From: Vulcanimicrobiota bacterium
GTDB taxonomy: Bacteria > Vulcanimicrobiota > Xenobia > Xenobiales > JADMJV01
Assembly: GCA_019637395.1 (NCBI GenBank)
Contig: JAHBVR010000014.1
Location: 62,001-126,000 of the forward strand
DNA length: 64,000 bases
Direction of reading: 5' to 3'
Below are positions 7,701 through 16,065 of this stretch, piece by piece. The notes beneath the pieces were generated by a model. It did not search any database. It was given only the letters and a program-made list of their open reading frames with translations, and was not told where the DNA came from. How positions within the stretch are numbered: the first letter of the stretch is position 1; each line of letters begins with the position of its first letter. A program made the position numbers and the translations under genes.

Positions 7701-10034
7701 CTGTGTGCCAGGGCGGTTGGGATCATTACCTCGGTTGCGCGGTTCATTGCCCTGACGAGTGCCAGGTTCCTGGGTGTTCGGCCTGCCGCCCGGATCTTGG
7801 GTCGGCTGGCCGGGAGTCTGCGTGCCAGGGCGGTTGGGCTCATTGCCGCGGTTGCGCGGTTCATTGCCTTGACGGGTGCCCGGTTCCTGGGTGTTCGGCT
7901 TGCCGCTTGGGTCTTGGATCGGCTGGCCGGGCGTCTGTGTGCCAGGGCGGTTGGGCTCGTTGCCGCGGTTGCGCGGTTCATTGCCCTGACGAGTGCCAGG
8001 TTCCTGGGGGTTCGGCCTGCCAGCGGGATCTTGGGTCGGCTGGCCGGGAGTCTGCGTGCCAGGGCGGTTGGGCTCGTTGCCGCGAGTGCGCGGTTCGTTG
8101 CCCTGACGGGTGCCGGGCTCCTGAAGGGTGGGTGTGCCCGCCTGAGGCTTACCGGTGGGGTCTTGGGTGCTGGGGCGGCTGGGCTCATTGCCGCGGTTGC
8201 GTGGTTCATTGCCCTGACGGGTGCCGGGTTCTTGAATGGTCGGTGTGCCCGCTTGAGGCTTGCCGGCAGGGTCTTGGGTGCTGGGACGGTTGGGCTCGTT
8301 GCCGCGGGTGCGCGGTTCATTGCCCTGACGGGTGCCCGGTTCCTGGGTGTTCGGCTTGCCGCTTGGATCTTGGGTCGGCTGGCCGGGAGTCTGTGTGCCA
8401 GGGCGGTTGGGATCATTGCTGCGGTTGCGCGGTTCGTGGTCCTGACGAGTGCCGGGCTCTTGAATGGTGGGCGTACCGGCCTGAGGCTTGCCGCCAGGGC
8501 GCGGGTCGCTGCTCTGACGAGTTCCGGGTTCCTGGGGCCGGGTGGGATCGGTTTGGCGGCCGCGCGTGGCTTCACCCAGAGCCCCCCCGATTTTACCGCC
8601 TGCTTCCGTGACGCCTTTGGCTACCGCTTCAGCCGCGCTTTTGCCGACTTCGGTGACTCCCTTGAGGACGTCTCCGACACTCCGGCCTACCGCCTTGCCG
8701 ATTCCCCCGGCGGTTCGGCCGAGTTCAGAGCCGATTTGGGCGCCCTCGGTCCCGCCGGCACCGGGATGGGCCTCCCGGCCCTGCTGTGAGGGCTCGACCA
8801 AACCTGGACGAGTCAACTTCTCCACCGGCCTTTCGGTTGGCTGCGTCTTTTGGGTCAGACCAGCACCGACATCTTTAAGCTGGGGCTCGGCTTTCTGTCG
8901 AGTGACTTCTGAGACCGGTTTATTGCTCATTCCAGGGCGGGAGCCGGGTTCGGGTATTTCTTTGGCCCCGCCCAGGTTGGGGAGTTTGCTAAAGATGTTG
9001 TCGGAAATCGTCTTGTTGTCGGGAACTTTGGGATCACCTGGGAAGCGGGTGTCAGGAGTAGGAGCTTTGGAATCGCCGCCCAGGCCGAAGGGTTTGAGCA
9101 GGCTATCTTTGACCGAACTGGCGGCCTGGCCGATGGCGTTCCTGGCTCCTTCAGTGAGCGCGCCGGCGCCGTTGGCGGCCGAACCGACGGCTTCTTTCAC
9201 GCCTTCGACAGCGGAACTGACGGCGTGGCCCACGTCACCGAAAAATTTACCGATGCCTCCGCTTTCGGCCGGCTTGAGAGAACCTGTGCTTCCGGACGTA
9301 GGCGCCGAGGGGGGGGCGCCAGAAGCAATGGGAGCGGACGCACCACCCGAGACGGTAGAGTTTGCTGAGGCAGCGGGTGAGGGGAGGAGGCCCTGCCAGG
9401 CTGGGTCTTTGGACCAGAGACCAGCGAAGTTGGCTCCCGGGTTCAGGGGATCGAGTGGGGCGGCGGTGCGCTGGGTGGAACCGGTTACAGGAGTCACCGT
9501 CGGCTTTTCGGTGACGGTTGCGGGCTGGTTGGGGTAGGTCAGTTTCCAGCGCGTCTGGCTATCGCTGCTGGAGGTGCTGGTCAGGGGCAGCGAGTCTTCC
9601 AGCAACAAAGTCTTGACCTTGGAAGCTTGCGAGGTGCGCGAGGTGCTTTCGATTCCCTGGGCTTCATCGCGGCGATTGAGCAGAGCGGGAGGGGACGAGA
9701 TCTTGTTGACGGTGGCCTGACCCAGAGTACCGGTCAGGGATTTGAGCTTCTCGTAGCGGCCGACTTCATTGTCGTCGCGGCTGGGGTCGAAGGAGAGTTG
9801 GACATCGTCGCCGTGACGGGTTTCCTCGGGCTCGTGACGCACAGTACTCCCAGCCGTCGCGGCCTGCGAGCGTTCCAGGCGCTGGGTGGCGGAAAGGCTG
9901 GGAGTTTTCGGGGCGGCCGGTTTGGAGGCGGGGGCGGGAGCGGGTTTATTGGTGGAGACGGCTGCAGAAGTACGCGCTTTGGCGCTGCGTACCTCGCTGG
10001 AAGTGGTCGAGGATCCGCTGCTTGAGACGGTCAA
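4800..10034 (-). CDS. Giant disordered Pro/Gln/Gly-rich repeat protein with C-terminal CxxC pair
   Basis: This 1744-residue frame is uninterrupted. Residues 1-250 are Ser/Thr/Ala-rich. Residues about 250-500 hold two amphipathic Gly/Ala helical stretches (for example GKFFGDVGHAVSSAVEGVKE and GGIGKAVGRSVGDVLKGV). Three repeat families follow: nine copies built on QEPGTRQGNEPRNRGNEPNR, seven copies built on PGREPAPGQQPAPGQQP, and four copies built on QQPAQPPQQRDSQPRPQQPQ. The last 250 residues are charged and Gln/Glu/Arg-rich, and the protein ends with CRQCGGPLVGVGMCLNCN, a likely zinc-binding pair of CxxC knuckles. I see no signal peptide or membrane segment. The start is TTG with a GGGAG site 8 bases upstream. 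I do not recognise a family. A scaffold or assembly role is only inference. Confidence 0.82.
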   Translation of the reverse strand: MTVSSSGSSTTSSEVRSAKARTSAAVSTNKPAPAPASKPAAPKTPSLSATQRLERSQAATAGSTVRHEPEETRHGDDVQLSFDPSRDDNEVGRYEKLKSLTGTLGQATVNKISSPPALLNRRDEAQGIESTSRTSQASKVKTLLLEDSLPLTSTSSSDSQTRWKLTYPNQPATVTEKPTVTPVTGSTQRTAAPLDPLNPGANFAGLWSKDPAWQGLLPSPAASANSTVSGGASAPIASGAPPSAPTSGSTGSLKPAESGGIGKFFGDVGHAVSSAVEGVKEAVGSAANGAGALTEGARNAIGQAASSVKDSLLKPFGLGGDSKAPTPDTRFPGDPKVPDNKTISDNIFSKLPNLGGAKEIPEPGSRPGMSNKPVSEVTRQKAEPQLKDVGAGLTQKTQPTERPVEKLTRPGLVEPSQQGREAHPGAGGTEGAQIGSELGRTAGGIGKAVGRSVGDVLKGVTEVGKSAAEAVAKGVTEAGGKIGGALGEATRGRQTDPTRPQEPGTRQSSDPRPGGKPQAGTPTIQEPGTRQDHEPRNRSNDPNRPGTQTPGQPTQDPSGKPNTQEPGTRQGNEPRTRGNEPNRPSTQDPAGKPQAGTPTIQEPGTRQGNEPRNRGNEPSRPSTQDPTGKPQAGTPTLQEPGTRQGNEPRTRGNEPNRPGTQTPGQPTQDPAGRPNPQEPGTRQGNEPRNRGNEPNRPGTQTPGQPIQDPSGKPNTQEPGTRQGNEPRNRGNEPNRPGTQTPGQPTQDPGGRPNTQEPGTRQGNEPRNRGNDPNRPGTQTPGQPTQDPSGKPQAGTPTIQEPGTRQGNEPRNRASDPNRPIDPSRPSNQEPNRPGQQTPGQQPGPNQDPGKSANQDPNRPSRPVDPNRPGREPALGQQPAPGQQPAPGQQPTPGQDPGKPANQEPGRPNRPGREPAPSQQPAPGQQPAPGQQPAPGQDPSKPVNQEPGRPNRPGREPAPGQQPALGQQPTPGQDPSKPSNQEPGRPNRPGREPAPGQQPAPGQQPAPGQQPAPGQDPGKPANQEPGRPNRPGREPAPVQQPAPSQQPAPGQQPAPGQDPGKPANQEPGRPNRPGREPAPGPQPAPGQQPAPSGQAPAPSAQEPGRPNRPGREPGPGQQPAPSSQAPAPSVQEPGRPRSGQDGGPRRDGQSQQPAQSPQTPQPPQQQPAQPPQQRDSQPRPQQPQTPQPSQQQPAQPPQQRDSQPRPQQPQTPQPSQQPAQPPQQRDSQPRPQQPQTPQPSQQQPAQPPQQRDSQPRPQQPQPSRPPNPAPQPNPANPPAPTPPIERLAAKAPAAPTAPPARPIWPAPEAPRPSLVVPEETRRPMPDMRFPGDQKPKLIGAGGSSQGGSVQVQGTAQPTPSEAPEPIQLRQLTRFDQLENSQNFRISPYVQAQRLRENEEWIAQQKASANEAKAASRADKSEPAKEKKADKEKALEAKPQAPPRPIQRAIVGASGKGGPKNEAPTTASRVETLKKFSEQFQLSFAKQDGVRNAPQVPPPPGQTAAPAPQAAQQPATPTPQNFQANQASQTSQGAQAAQAEKAQRAEAKEAAAAETRSLSKAETSKKEEAAKLETVRPEKPERLKVPVKETVEKTEDWTGIRRSTGFQQVKQEMDTRQQTAAPQREAPTQEKAETKQAQHNSGSSSGGERDQQKGQERQGEQNRDQQRERQRDDHQQHRHERGDRDQQQQQQRRRQQEEAAPQQESEKSETEHQGQREDTQKSQNCRQCGGPLVGVGMCLNCNRPGR

Positions 10035-10188
10035 GTCTTAAACTCCCGAAGGCTCCGATTAGAAAATAGGATCACTACTCTAAGGTAGCATGGAACGCGG
10101 TGCCGGTCTATTCGTGAGAGGCTTCTAAAGATTCACGTTTGGTAACAAATCTTCCCAGCGGGTTGCACTGGGGCTCGACTTTTGAAGT

Positions 10189-11064
10189 TCAACTGCGCCG
10201 CAAGGCTACTTCCATCAGAAAGCGGCGTCGGTAGGCGTGGCGGGCCGCCAGGCCCACGTCGCGAGCCAGTTGGTAATTGGAGGCGGCGCCGATGGCCGAG
10301 CCGATCACCACCAGGCCCTGGAGCAGCTTGCGTTCCAGCAGGTCGAGCGCCAGTTGGCGGGCCAGACGGAAGTTGCGCACCAGCGCCTGGGTCTGGGGCC
10401 CGGAGCTGCGCACCGAGAAGGCCTGCAAGGTTTCCAGCGCCTCCACGCTGGTGCCCTGGCCGATCATCTCCTGCATCTGAAAGGTCTGGCGCGCCAGCTC
10501 GGGGCGGTGGGCATGGTCCAGACTGTGGCCCAGGTCGAGCACCTGAATGACGTGAAAGCGCTCCTGCGGCGGTTTGACCGGAAAGCCGTAGACGATGGCG
10601 ATTTCCTGAATAATGCGAAACAGGGAGCAGTAGAGAATAGGGATGTCGGCGATGAGGCCGACCACGCCGGCCGCTCCGGTGACGGCACCTTCCAAGGTCA
10701 GGCCGGTGGTGTTGGTCTGTACCAGGTCGGCGCAAAAATTGTCGAGCCGGTGCACGGGCTGGCGAAGAATGTCCAGAGAACCACGTAGCGGCCCGGTGTC
10801 CCGTTCCAGACGCTGGAGCACGGCTTCGCGCGAAACCAGCCAGGTCGACCCCTGGCGCATTTGTTCAAGAGCGCTGGAGACAGCGTTGGTCAGCTGATTC
10901 TTGAGGTTCTCGGGGACCTTCTCAGCCAGTTGGGTCAGCTTTTTCTCTCCCCAGGCGCCCAGTTTGCCGCGCGCCGGCGGCACTGTGAGCAACTGCTGGT
11001 CGGTTTCTTGGAGCAAGCGCAACTCGTGGGGATTGAGGTAGCGCAGCCAGGGAGGCTTGGCCAT
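10189..11064 (-). CDS. EcsC family protein
   Basis: The 291-residue protein has the EcsC-family core: a Gly/Ala helix (LEGAVTGAAGVVGLIADIPI) followed by LFRIIQEIAIVYGFPV. EcsC was named for a gene beside the Ecs ABC transporter of Bacillus, and its biochemical function is not established. The hydrophobic Gly-rich segment suggests membrane association. It follows the small Tat-signal gene by six bases and precedes the giant repeat protein by 155 bases in the same orientation. The neighbours also have Gly/Ala-rich amphipathic helices, which makes a shared membrane-related role plausible but unproven. Confidence 0.78.
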   Translation of the reverse strand: MAKPPWLRYLNPHELRLLQETDQQLLTVPPARGKLGAWGEKKLTQLAEKVPENLKNQLTNAVSSALEQMRQGSTWLVSREAVLQRLERDTGPLRGSLDILRQPVHRLDNFCADLVQTNTTGLTLEGAVTGAAGVVGLIADIPILYCSLFRIIQEIAIVYGFPVKPPQERFHVIQVLDLGHSLDHAHRPELARQTFQMQEMIGQGTSVEALETLQAFSVRSSGPQTQALVRNFRLARQLALDLLERKLLQGLVVIGSAIGAASNYQLARDVGLAARHAYRRRFLMEVALRRS

Positions 11065-11070
11065 AGAGGT

Positions 11071-11346
11071 TCAGGGCCTGGACTGAGGCGGCGCCACCAC
11101 GCCCGGTGAAGGATAGCGCGGGGGTTGGGCCACCTTCCCCGGGGCCGGATAGGGGGGAGGCTGGGGCTTGGGCGGAGTTTCTTTCTTGGTTTTGGCGAAG
11201 GCCTTGTCGATGGCCTCATCCATCTTCTTTTTCAGCTCGGGGTCGGGCAGGGGACGAGCTTCCAGCTCCTGACCCGCGGCCAGCGCCAGGATGCCGCCCA
11301 CGGCCGCCAAGTCCAACAAAAATCGTCGCCGAGTGAAAGAGTTCAT
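11071..11346 (-). CDS. Small protein with twin-arginine-type signal and Pro-rich tail
   Basis: The 91-residue protein starts with NSFTRRRFLLDLAAVGGILA, matching the twin-arginine consensus (S/T-R-R-x-F-L) followed by a hydrophobic stretch. The mature part has a Lys/Asp-rich helix (ELKKKMDEAIDKAFAKTKKE) and a Pro-rich tail. Export by the Tat system or N-terminal anchoring is inferred from the signal. A GGGAGG sequence lies about 10 bases upstream of the ATG. The gene lies six bases ahead of the EcsC gene, so the two are almost certainly one transcript. No domain is recognised. Confidence 0.65.
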   Translation of the reverse strand: MNSFTRRRFLLDLAAVGGILALAAGQELEARPLPDPELKKKMDEAIDKAFAKTKKETPPKPQPPPYPAPGKVAQPPRYPSPGVVAPPQSRP

Positions 11347-11420
11347 CTGGTCTACGTCGCCCTCCCGATCGGTTTCTTCCGCGCAGGTTCCGGGCTAACT
11401 GCGCAGAGAATAGAGTTCAG

Positions 11421-12363
11421 ATGAGGCTGGACCCCATAGATCAGTTGGTGGCGGAACTACGCTGGGAGGCAACCGCCGATTCGAGCGGGGAGTTCTCTAT
11501 GACTTCCAGCGCTGCTCTGGAGAAGTTGGCTCGCTTTCAGCTACGCGATCCCCGGCGCTATGTCCTGGCGGCTGCGCGGCCGCTGCCCAAGAAATTGTAG
11601 TTTCGATTCGTACCGATGCTTGCCGAATTGACCTGGTGGGCTGGTTGGATCTGAAATTAGAATCGCTGCGTGAGCTCTTCACTTCTTTGTTCTCCTCTGA
11701 TCCGTCCCTCATACCCCTGCGCTACCTGGCCCGGGCCGTGCTGGGCGCGGCCGGTCTGAATCCTTTCTACGTTTCACTCCATCTGACCGATGAGAAGAGC
11801 CGGAGTGGCGGGAGTCTGCGCCTGACGGGCAATCGTTTTCGCAGCGTCAATTCCTGGTGCCGAGGACGTCCCGGCCTTTGTCTCTACGTGCAGGAACACC
11901 CCAACGCCGGGGTCTTTCAACGATTGCTCGGGAGCGTGATGGGAGCCCAGTCGCCGACTCTGGAGATGTTGCGCGCTCACTGTGGTTTTGGCCGATTCCC
12001 ATCCGCGTGAACGGTAAGCTGATTCAGGTTCTGCCCCGATTGGGGGAATGCATGCGTGTCTGGCGGCTGGGCGAGGTACCGGGTGACTGGCGCGGTGCCC
12101 CCAGGGTTCAGCAAATGGCCGCCCGGGGGAATTTGCGCGCCTTGTTCGGCTGGTCACCCGCTCCGGCCTGGGGGGCGCCCAGCGCGGCTGTCGTCCACGG
12201 AGTGCAATACTCCGTTCCTTCTGCAGTGTTTGGTCCGGCCCACGGTCGAGGGGTGCTCTGGTGTGATGACCTCAGGCTCGATTTATCCCTGGAAAACGTG
12301 GTGGAGGATGAGGTTTGGAAAGCCCATCTAGAGACCCTTAAGGAGGTCTATGAGTCAGTCTGA
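11421..12363 (+). pseudogene. Frameshifted gene, possibly a Hsp90/GHKL-like protein
   Basis: Three frames read as one continuous protein. From the ATG at 11421 the first frame gives MRLDPIDQLVAELRWEA to RFQLRDPRRYVLAA and stops at 11600. The second frame carries AQEIVVSIRTDACRIDLVGW to about position 11985. The third frame continues with FWPIPIRVNGKLIQVLPRLG to the stop at 12363. Each segment is ordinary soluble-protein sequence with no overlap in content, which fits one gene with at least two frameshifts. The N-terminal layout (helix, then DPRRYVL, then an EIVVSIR strand) is reminiscent of the ATP-binding fold of Hsp90-like proteins, but this is weak. The 3' end overlaps the start of the next gene by 14 bases, in a typical coupled arrangement. 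Confidence 0.6.
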
Positions 12364-13033
12364 AGAGATTTTGGAGCTGGACTATGATAGCCCGCTAGAG
12401 AATCTGTTCTGGTTTTTGGGCTCTCCCTGGTGCATGGGAGGAACCAGCCTGGCCATCTGGTTCTTTTTCGTCTCGCCGGGAAAGAATGGCCGGCCTCCGA
12501 TTTGGGCCGAATTCCCGGTATTTCCTTTTTTCCTGGGAATGGCCTGTATATGGGCCCTGGGTTTCCGGCTGAAAGCCAACTATGACGTGCGTTACCAATT
12601 GGATTCGAGAACCCAGCAGTTGGAGTTGGTGCGCAAGATCTTCGGCCACACTTTCAAATCACGCATCGCTGAATTTTCTCAATTGCATTCGGCCGCGGTC
12701 ATGAGCATCTGGTCGGATGACAAACAGGGCAACCGACACTGGAAGTACGCCCTGTGCCTGGTCACCAAATCGGCGCGGATGGTCAGAGTTTCCTCTTATG
12801 AGGGACTCGTGCCGGCCCGAAAGGCTGAAGAGCTTTCTCGGAACTTGGGTATTGCCTACTACTCTTGCCGGCCTCAGGCCGGCACTTTGCGCGCGGCTCG
12901 CGGTCGAGACGGCAACGTGACTTTGAGCTACCAGGCTCCAGGCCGGGCGATCAGCACCCTTACCGCTGTCCTGGTGATTGCGGTGGCGGTGACTTTTATT
13001 ATCGGCATGTGTTTCGTGCTGGCTTCTGCCTGA
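12350..13033 (+). CDS. Membrane protein of unknown function
   Basis: The 227-residue protein has two hydrophobic segments near the N-terminus (around residues 38-50 and 58-75) and one at the C-terminus (about 200-225, ending GMCFVLASA). A soluble middle part (LDSRTQQLELVRKIFG onward) lies between them. A strong AAGGAGGT ribosome site sits just ahead of the ATG. The start lies inside the end of the preceding degraded gene, so the pair was probably once coupled. The topology, with a beta-rich loop between membrane helices, resembles PH-like membrane proteins, but I cannot name a family. Confidence 0.72.
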   Translation: MSQSEEILELDYDSPLENLFWFLGSPWCMGGTSLAIWFFFVSPGKNGRPPIWAEFPVFPFFLGMACIWALGFRLKANYDVRYQLDSRTQQLELVRKIFGHTFKSRIAEFSQLHSAAVMSIWSDDKQGNRHWKYALCLVTKSARMVRVSSYEGLVPARKAEELSRNLGIAYYSCRPQAGTLRAARGRDGNVTLSYQAPGRAISTLTAVLVIAVAVTFIIGMCFVLASA

Positions 13034-13101
13034 GTTTCATTCTTTTTTCATGGCCTGCCTATAGGGTGTGGATAACGAAAGCAAAGGTTACCGCACACAC
13101 C

Positions 13102-14163
13102 ATGAAGATCATGTCCAGTCCCACACCGAAAGCACCGGCAGGGCTCCCGCCCGGCGGCGAGCCGCCCAAGCCTCCCTCCATCAAAGAGGAATTCGAGACG
13201 CAGGCCGACGTTTACAACGGCTCAAGAGCCATCGGGAATAAAGTTTCCGGCGTGCTCACCGGTATCGGCGGGCATCTGGTGGGTAACGTAGCTCAGATGC
13301 CGGGTATGGTAGCCTCCACCTACAAGAACCTTTGGAAAGCCGAGACCATCGGGCCTTACGCCAAGTTTGTGGGCAGCATCGTGGCTCTGGCCGGCATCCC
13401 GATGGTCGCCGCCGGCGCCCTGGTGGCCACTCCCTTTATGGGCGCCGCCGAAGCCTTCAAGCGCAACGGCCGCTCCTACGACGACCTGCTCACCAAGGAT
13501 ACCACCGGTTCCATCGCCGAGCGCCTGCAGGGCGGCAAGCAAGAGCCGGCCACGCTGGTGGGCAAGGCCGTCGCCAACATGGAAAAGTTCGGCAATAAGA
13601 AGCTGGCCCCGGGCGAAGAGCCCTGGGATATCCCGCTGGACAAAATCTTCAAGGGCGCCCTTTACGGGATGGAGTTCCTGATGGTCAAGGTGCCGGTCAC
13701 CGCCTACAAAATTGGTAAGAAGGTCGCCATCGCCACCAAGGATGCCGCCGTAGAAGGCGCCAAGCTGGCTAAGAAGGGCGCCATTGAAACCGGCAAGTTC
13801 ATCAAAGAATACGCCCCCAAACTGGCCGCCGCCACCTTCTCGGGTGTGACCAGCGCCCTCATCGCCGGCCCGGCCGGACTGGTGATCGGCACCGGCGTTG
13901 GAGTGATGCTGGCCGCCAAGGACATCAAGCACGCCTTCACCGACAAAGACCGCAGCTTTGGTTCACGAGTGGGCGGTATCGCCAAGACCCTGGCCTACAT
14001 CCCGGTCGGACCGGTGATGGCCGGACTGGCCTTGCGCGACAATTTCTCGAGAGGCTTTTCGGAAGGCTGGCACGGCCACCCGATCGAGTCGATCAAGACC
14101 ACCGGCAAAGCGGTGATGGAAAAGGCCAGAGAAGCTCTGCACGGCCACAAGGGAGAAAAGTAG
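13102..14163 (+). CDS. Gly/Ala-rich putative membrane-associated protein (paralogue A)
   Basis: The 353-residue protein starts at the second of two possible initiation regions; the ATG at 13102 begins MKIMSSPTPKAPAGLPPGG. A Pro-rich head of about 35 residues precedes a body of Gly/Ala-rich helices with glycine-zipper spacing (VGSIVALAGIPMVAAGALVA; ALIAGPAGLVIGTGVGVMLA) and Lys-rich amphipathic helices (YKIGKKVAIATKDAAVEGAK). It shares the signature KAETIGP followed by GEEPWDIPL with the next gene, so the two are paralogues. It lies two bases from that gene. No family is recognised. Membrane association is inferred from the helices. Confidence 0.75.
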   Translation: MKIMSSPTPKAPAGLPPGGEPPKPPSIKEEFETQADVYNGSRAIGNKVSGVLTGIGGHLVGNVAQMPGMVASTYKNLWKAETIGPYAKFVGSIVALAGIPMVAAGALVATPFMGAAEAFKRNGRSYDDLLTKDTTGSIAERLQGGKQEPATLVGKAVANMEKFGNKKLAPGEEPWDIPLDKIFKGALYGMEFLMVKVPVTAYKIGKKVAIATKDAAVEGAKLAKKGAIETGKFIKEYAPKLAAATFSGVTSALIAGPAGLVIGTGVGVMLAAKDIKHAFTDKDRSFGSRVGGIAKTLAYIPVGPVMAGLALRDNFSRGFSEGWHGHPIESIKTTGKAVMEKAREALHGHKGEK

Positions 14164-14165
14164 TC

Positions 14166-15698
14166 ATGAAGATCACCTCGCTGCCCAACCGTCCTCAGCC
14201 CACCCTTCTGAAGAACGACCAGCCCGAGCCTCCCAAGCCGCCGCGGAACGACACCACCTCGGTCACTCAGAAGATCGTGGATGCCACCGTCGACAAGACC
14301 CTGGCCGGCACCGACCGGGTTTCGGGAATGCTGGCCGGTATGGCCACCTCCACCGTCGGTTACCTGGGCAAGCTGCCCAGCGTGGCCGCTCACGGCGCCA
14401 GGAGCGCTCTCAACCTGATTCAAGCCGAAACCATCGGACCGAACATCAAAGTTGTGGCCGGTCTGCTCAGCCCGGTCATCCTGGCCGGTGCCACCGCCGC
14501 CGCCGGCATCGGCCTGGTGGGCAGCGTCCTCTCCGGCGCCGTGCGCGGTTTCTCCGCCCACGAAGCCGACAAGCCCCGTGACTTCACCATCGGCAAGGCC
14601 GTCGACACCTCCTGGACCAAAGTTCGCAAGACCATGGACAACCTGTCCACCGATATGCTGGAAGGTAGCGCCGAAATCAAGGCCAAAAAGTTGGCTGAAG
14701 GCGAAGACCCCTGGGACCTCCCGCTGCCTCCCTTCGGGCGCACGGCCAAGACCATGGCCGCCACCGTGGCCGGTGTCCTCATCGGCGGCGTGGGCGGAGT
14801 GGCCACCGCCATCGCCACCATGGGCAAGGAAGCCTGGAACGGTGTCAAGCAGCTTTCGCTGGGCGGCCTGGGCGCCGCTGTCGCCTCGCCGGTGACCGGC
14901 ATCCTGCACGGTGCCAGCAAAATCGTCACCACCCCGATCGCGGCCGCGGCCGTGGCCTGGAAAGAGAAATCCCTGGGCGGAGCTATCCAGGCTGCCGCCA
15001 GGGAAAGCTTCGATACCCGGGCTGGTAAGTTCGCCAGCGCCGCCGGCGCCTTCGTGGGCGGCGCCTTGACGGCCGTGCCTTCGGCCGCCGGAGCCATCGT
15101 CACCACCACCTTCGGTGACCTGGGCCAGGGCCTGAAGACGGCCGCCACCGACAAAGACTTGAACTTGGGCGGCAAAGGCCTGGCTGCTCTCGGCAGCGTG
15201 GTCACCGCTCCGGTGGCCGGAGCCGTGCACGGTGCCGCTACCGCCATCGCCACTCCTTTCAGCAGCGCTGCCGCCGCCTGGGATAAGCAGTCCTTGAGCC
15301 AGGGAATGGCTCAGGGCGTGCCCGCCGGCCGCAGCGCCACCCGTCCGCTGGCCAACACGGTCGGCGCTTTCGCCGGCGGTCTGGCCGTGGGCGCCGTCTC
15401 GGCCGTGACCACCACCGGCACGGCGCTGGTTTCCGAAGTGGGCGGAGGCGTCATCGACGCCGCCACCAACAAGAGCCTCAACGTCCGCGGCAAAATCCTC
15501 GACGGCATCGGCGGTATTCCCGGCGACATTATCACCGCTATCGGTGAAGGTGTCGGAACCCTGGCCGTGACCCCCTTTAAAGCGGCTGGAGCGGCTGTCG
15601 AAGGCAACTCCGCCAGCGCCGGCGTCAAAGCTGGTGCCGACTACGGTTCCAAGGCCGTGGTGGCTGCCGCCAACCCCGCCAAGACGATGGTCGAGTAA
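14166..15698 (+). CDS. Gly/Ala-rich putative membrane-associated protein (paralogue B, internally duplicated)
   Basis: The 510-residue protein begins MKITSLPNRPQPTL and shares QAETIGP and GEDPWDLPL with its upstream neighbour. Beyond residue about 241 it consists of a module of about 106 residues repeated in tandem: module 1 starts SPVTGILHGASKIVTTPI, module 2 starts APVAGAVHGAATAIATPF near residue 348, and a partial third ends the protein. Within each module a Gly/Ala zipper (AGAFVGGALTAVPSAAGA and VGAFAGGLAVGAVSAVTT) alternates with a charged turn (TDKDLNLGGK, TNKSLNVRGK). It looks like a pore-less membrane-inserting or surface-coating protein, but that is inference. It overlaps nothing and is in an operon with paralogue A. 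Confidence 0.78.
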   Translation: MKITSLPNRPQPTLLKNDQPEPPKPPRNDTTSVTQKIVDATVDKTLAGTDRVSGMLAGMATSTVGYLGKLPSVAAHGARSALNLIQAETIGPNIKVVAGLLSPVILAGATAAAGIGLVGSVLSGAVRGFSAHEADKPRDFTIGKAVDTSWTKVRKTMDNLSTDMLEGSAEIKAKKLAEGEDPWDLPLPPFGRTAKTMAATVAGVLIGGVGGVATAIATMGKEAWNGVKQLSLGGLGAAVASPVTGILHGASKIVTTPIAAAAVAWKEKSLGGAIQAAARESFDTRAGKFASAAGAFVGGALTAVPSAAGAIVTTTFGDLGQGLKTAATDKDLNLGGKGLAALGSVVTAPVAGAVHGAATAIATPFSSAAAAWDKQSLSQGMAQGVPAGRSATRPLANTVGAFAGGLAVGAVSAVTTTGTALVSEVGGGVIDAATNKSLNVRGKILDGIGGIPGDIITAIGEGVGTLAVTPFKAAGAAVEGNSASAGVKAGADYGSKAVVAAANPAKTMVE

Positions 15699-15711
15699 AC
15701 AAGTCCGCTCG

Positions 15712-16065
15712 TCAGTGGCCGCTGGCCTGAATCAGGGCGGGAGCCAGCCACCACAGGGGACTGGCGAAAAGCGAGAAGGCGGCGGCTTCGCGGCAACCCC
15801 AGAGGTGGTCGGGGTTGCTGAGCTGGTATTCTCCGGTGAGCCGTTTCTTGAGAACCCAGGCCAGCGGGGCCAGGCAGAGCAGACCGGTGAAAAGCCAGGA
15901 TGCCACCAACGTCCAGATAGTCAGGTCGAAGGGTTGCTGTGTTCCGATGGTGCGGATCAACATGTGACGGGCGGCCTGGGATAGCGCCGCCGAAACGATA
16001 AAAGCCGCGCCTCCGGCCTGCAGTCCGCGATAAAGTAGCTGGCTCCAACTGGTGCTCATGGTCAT
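15712..16065 (-). CDS. Small membrane protein of unknown function
   Basis: The 117-residue protein has two to three hydrophobic segments (residues about 14-30, 47-70 and 95-112), separated by a charged loop containing KKRLTGEYQL. A GGAGGA site sits at the right distance ahead of the ATG. It is convergent with the Gly/Ala-rich paralogue pair, ending 14 bases after it. No family is recognised. Confidence 0.68.
   Translation of the reverse strand: MTMSTSWSQLLYRGLQAGGAAFIVSAALSQAARHMLIRTIGTQQPFDLTIWTLVASWLFTGLLCLAPLAWVLKKRLTGEYQLSNPDHLWGCREAAAFSLFASPLWWLAPALIQASGH

Noticed and set aside
6026-8575. Large second minus-strand frame (about 850 codons) and a 738-codon plus-strand frame inside the giant repeat gene
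   Set aside because: They overlap the repeat region only and consist of Arg/Pro/Ser- or Gly/Trp/Cys-rich shadow sequence. The frame called covers the whole 5.2 kb with meaningful head and tail.
12865-13101. Upstream extension of the first Gly/Ala-rich gene
   Set aside because: It lies inside the preceding membrane protein gene in another frame, and the residues are shadow-like. The ATG at 13102 fits the Pro-rich head shared in style with the next gene.
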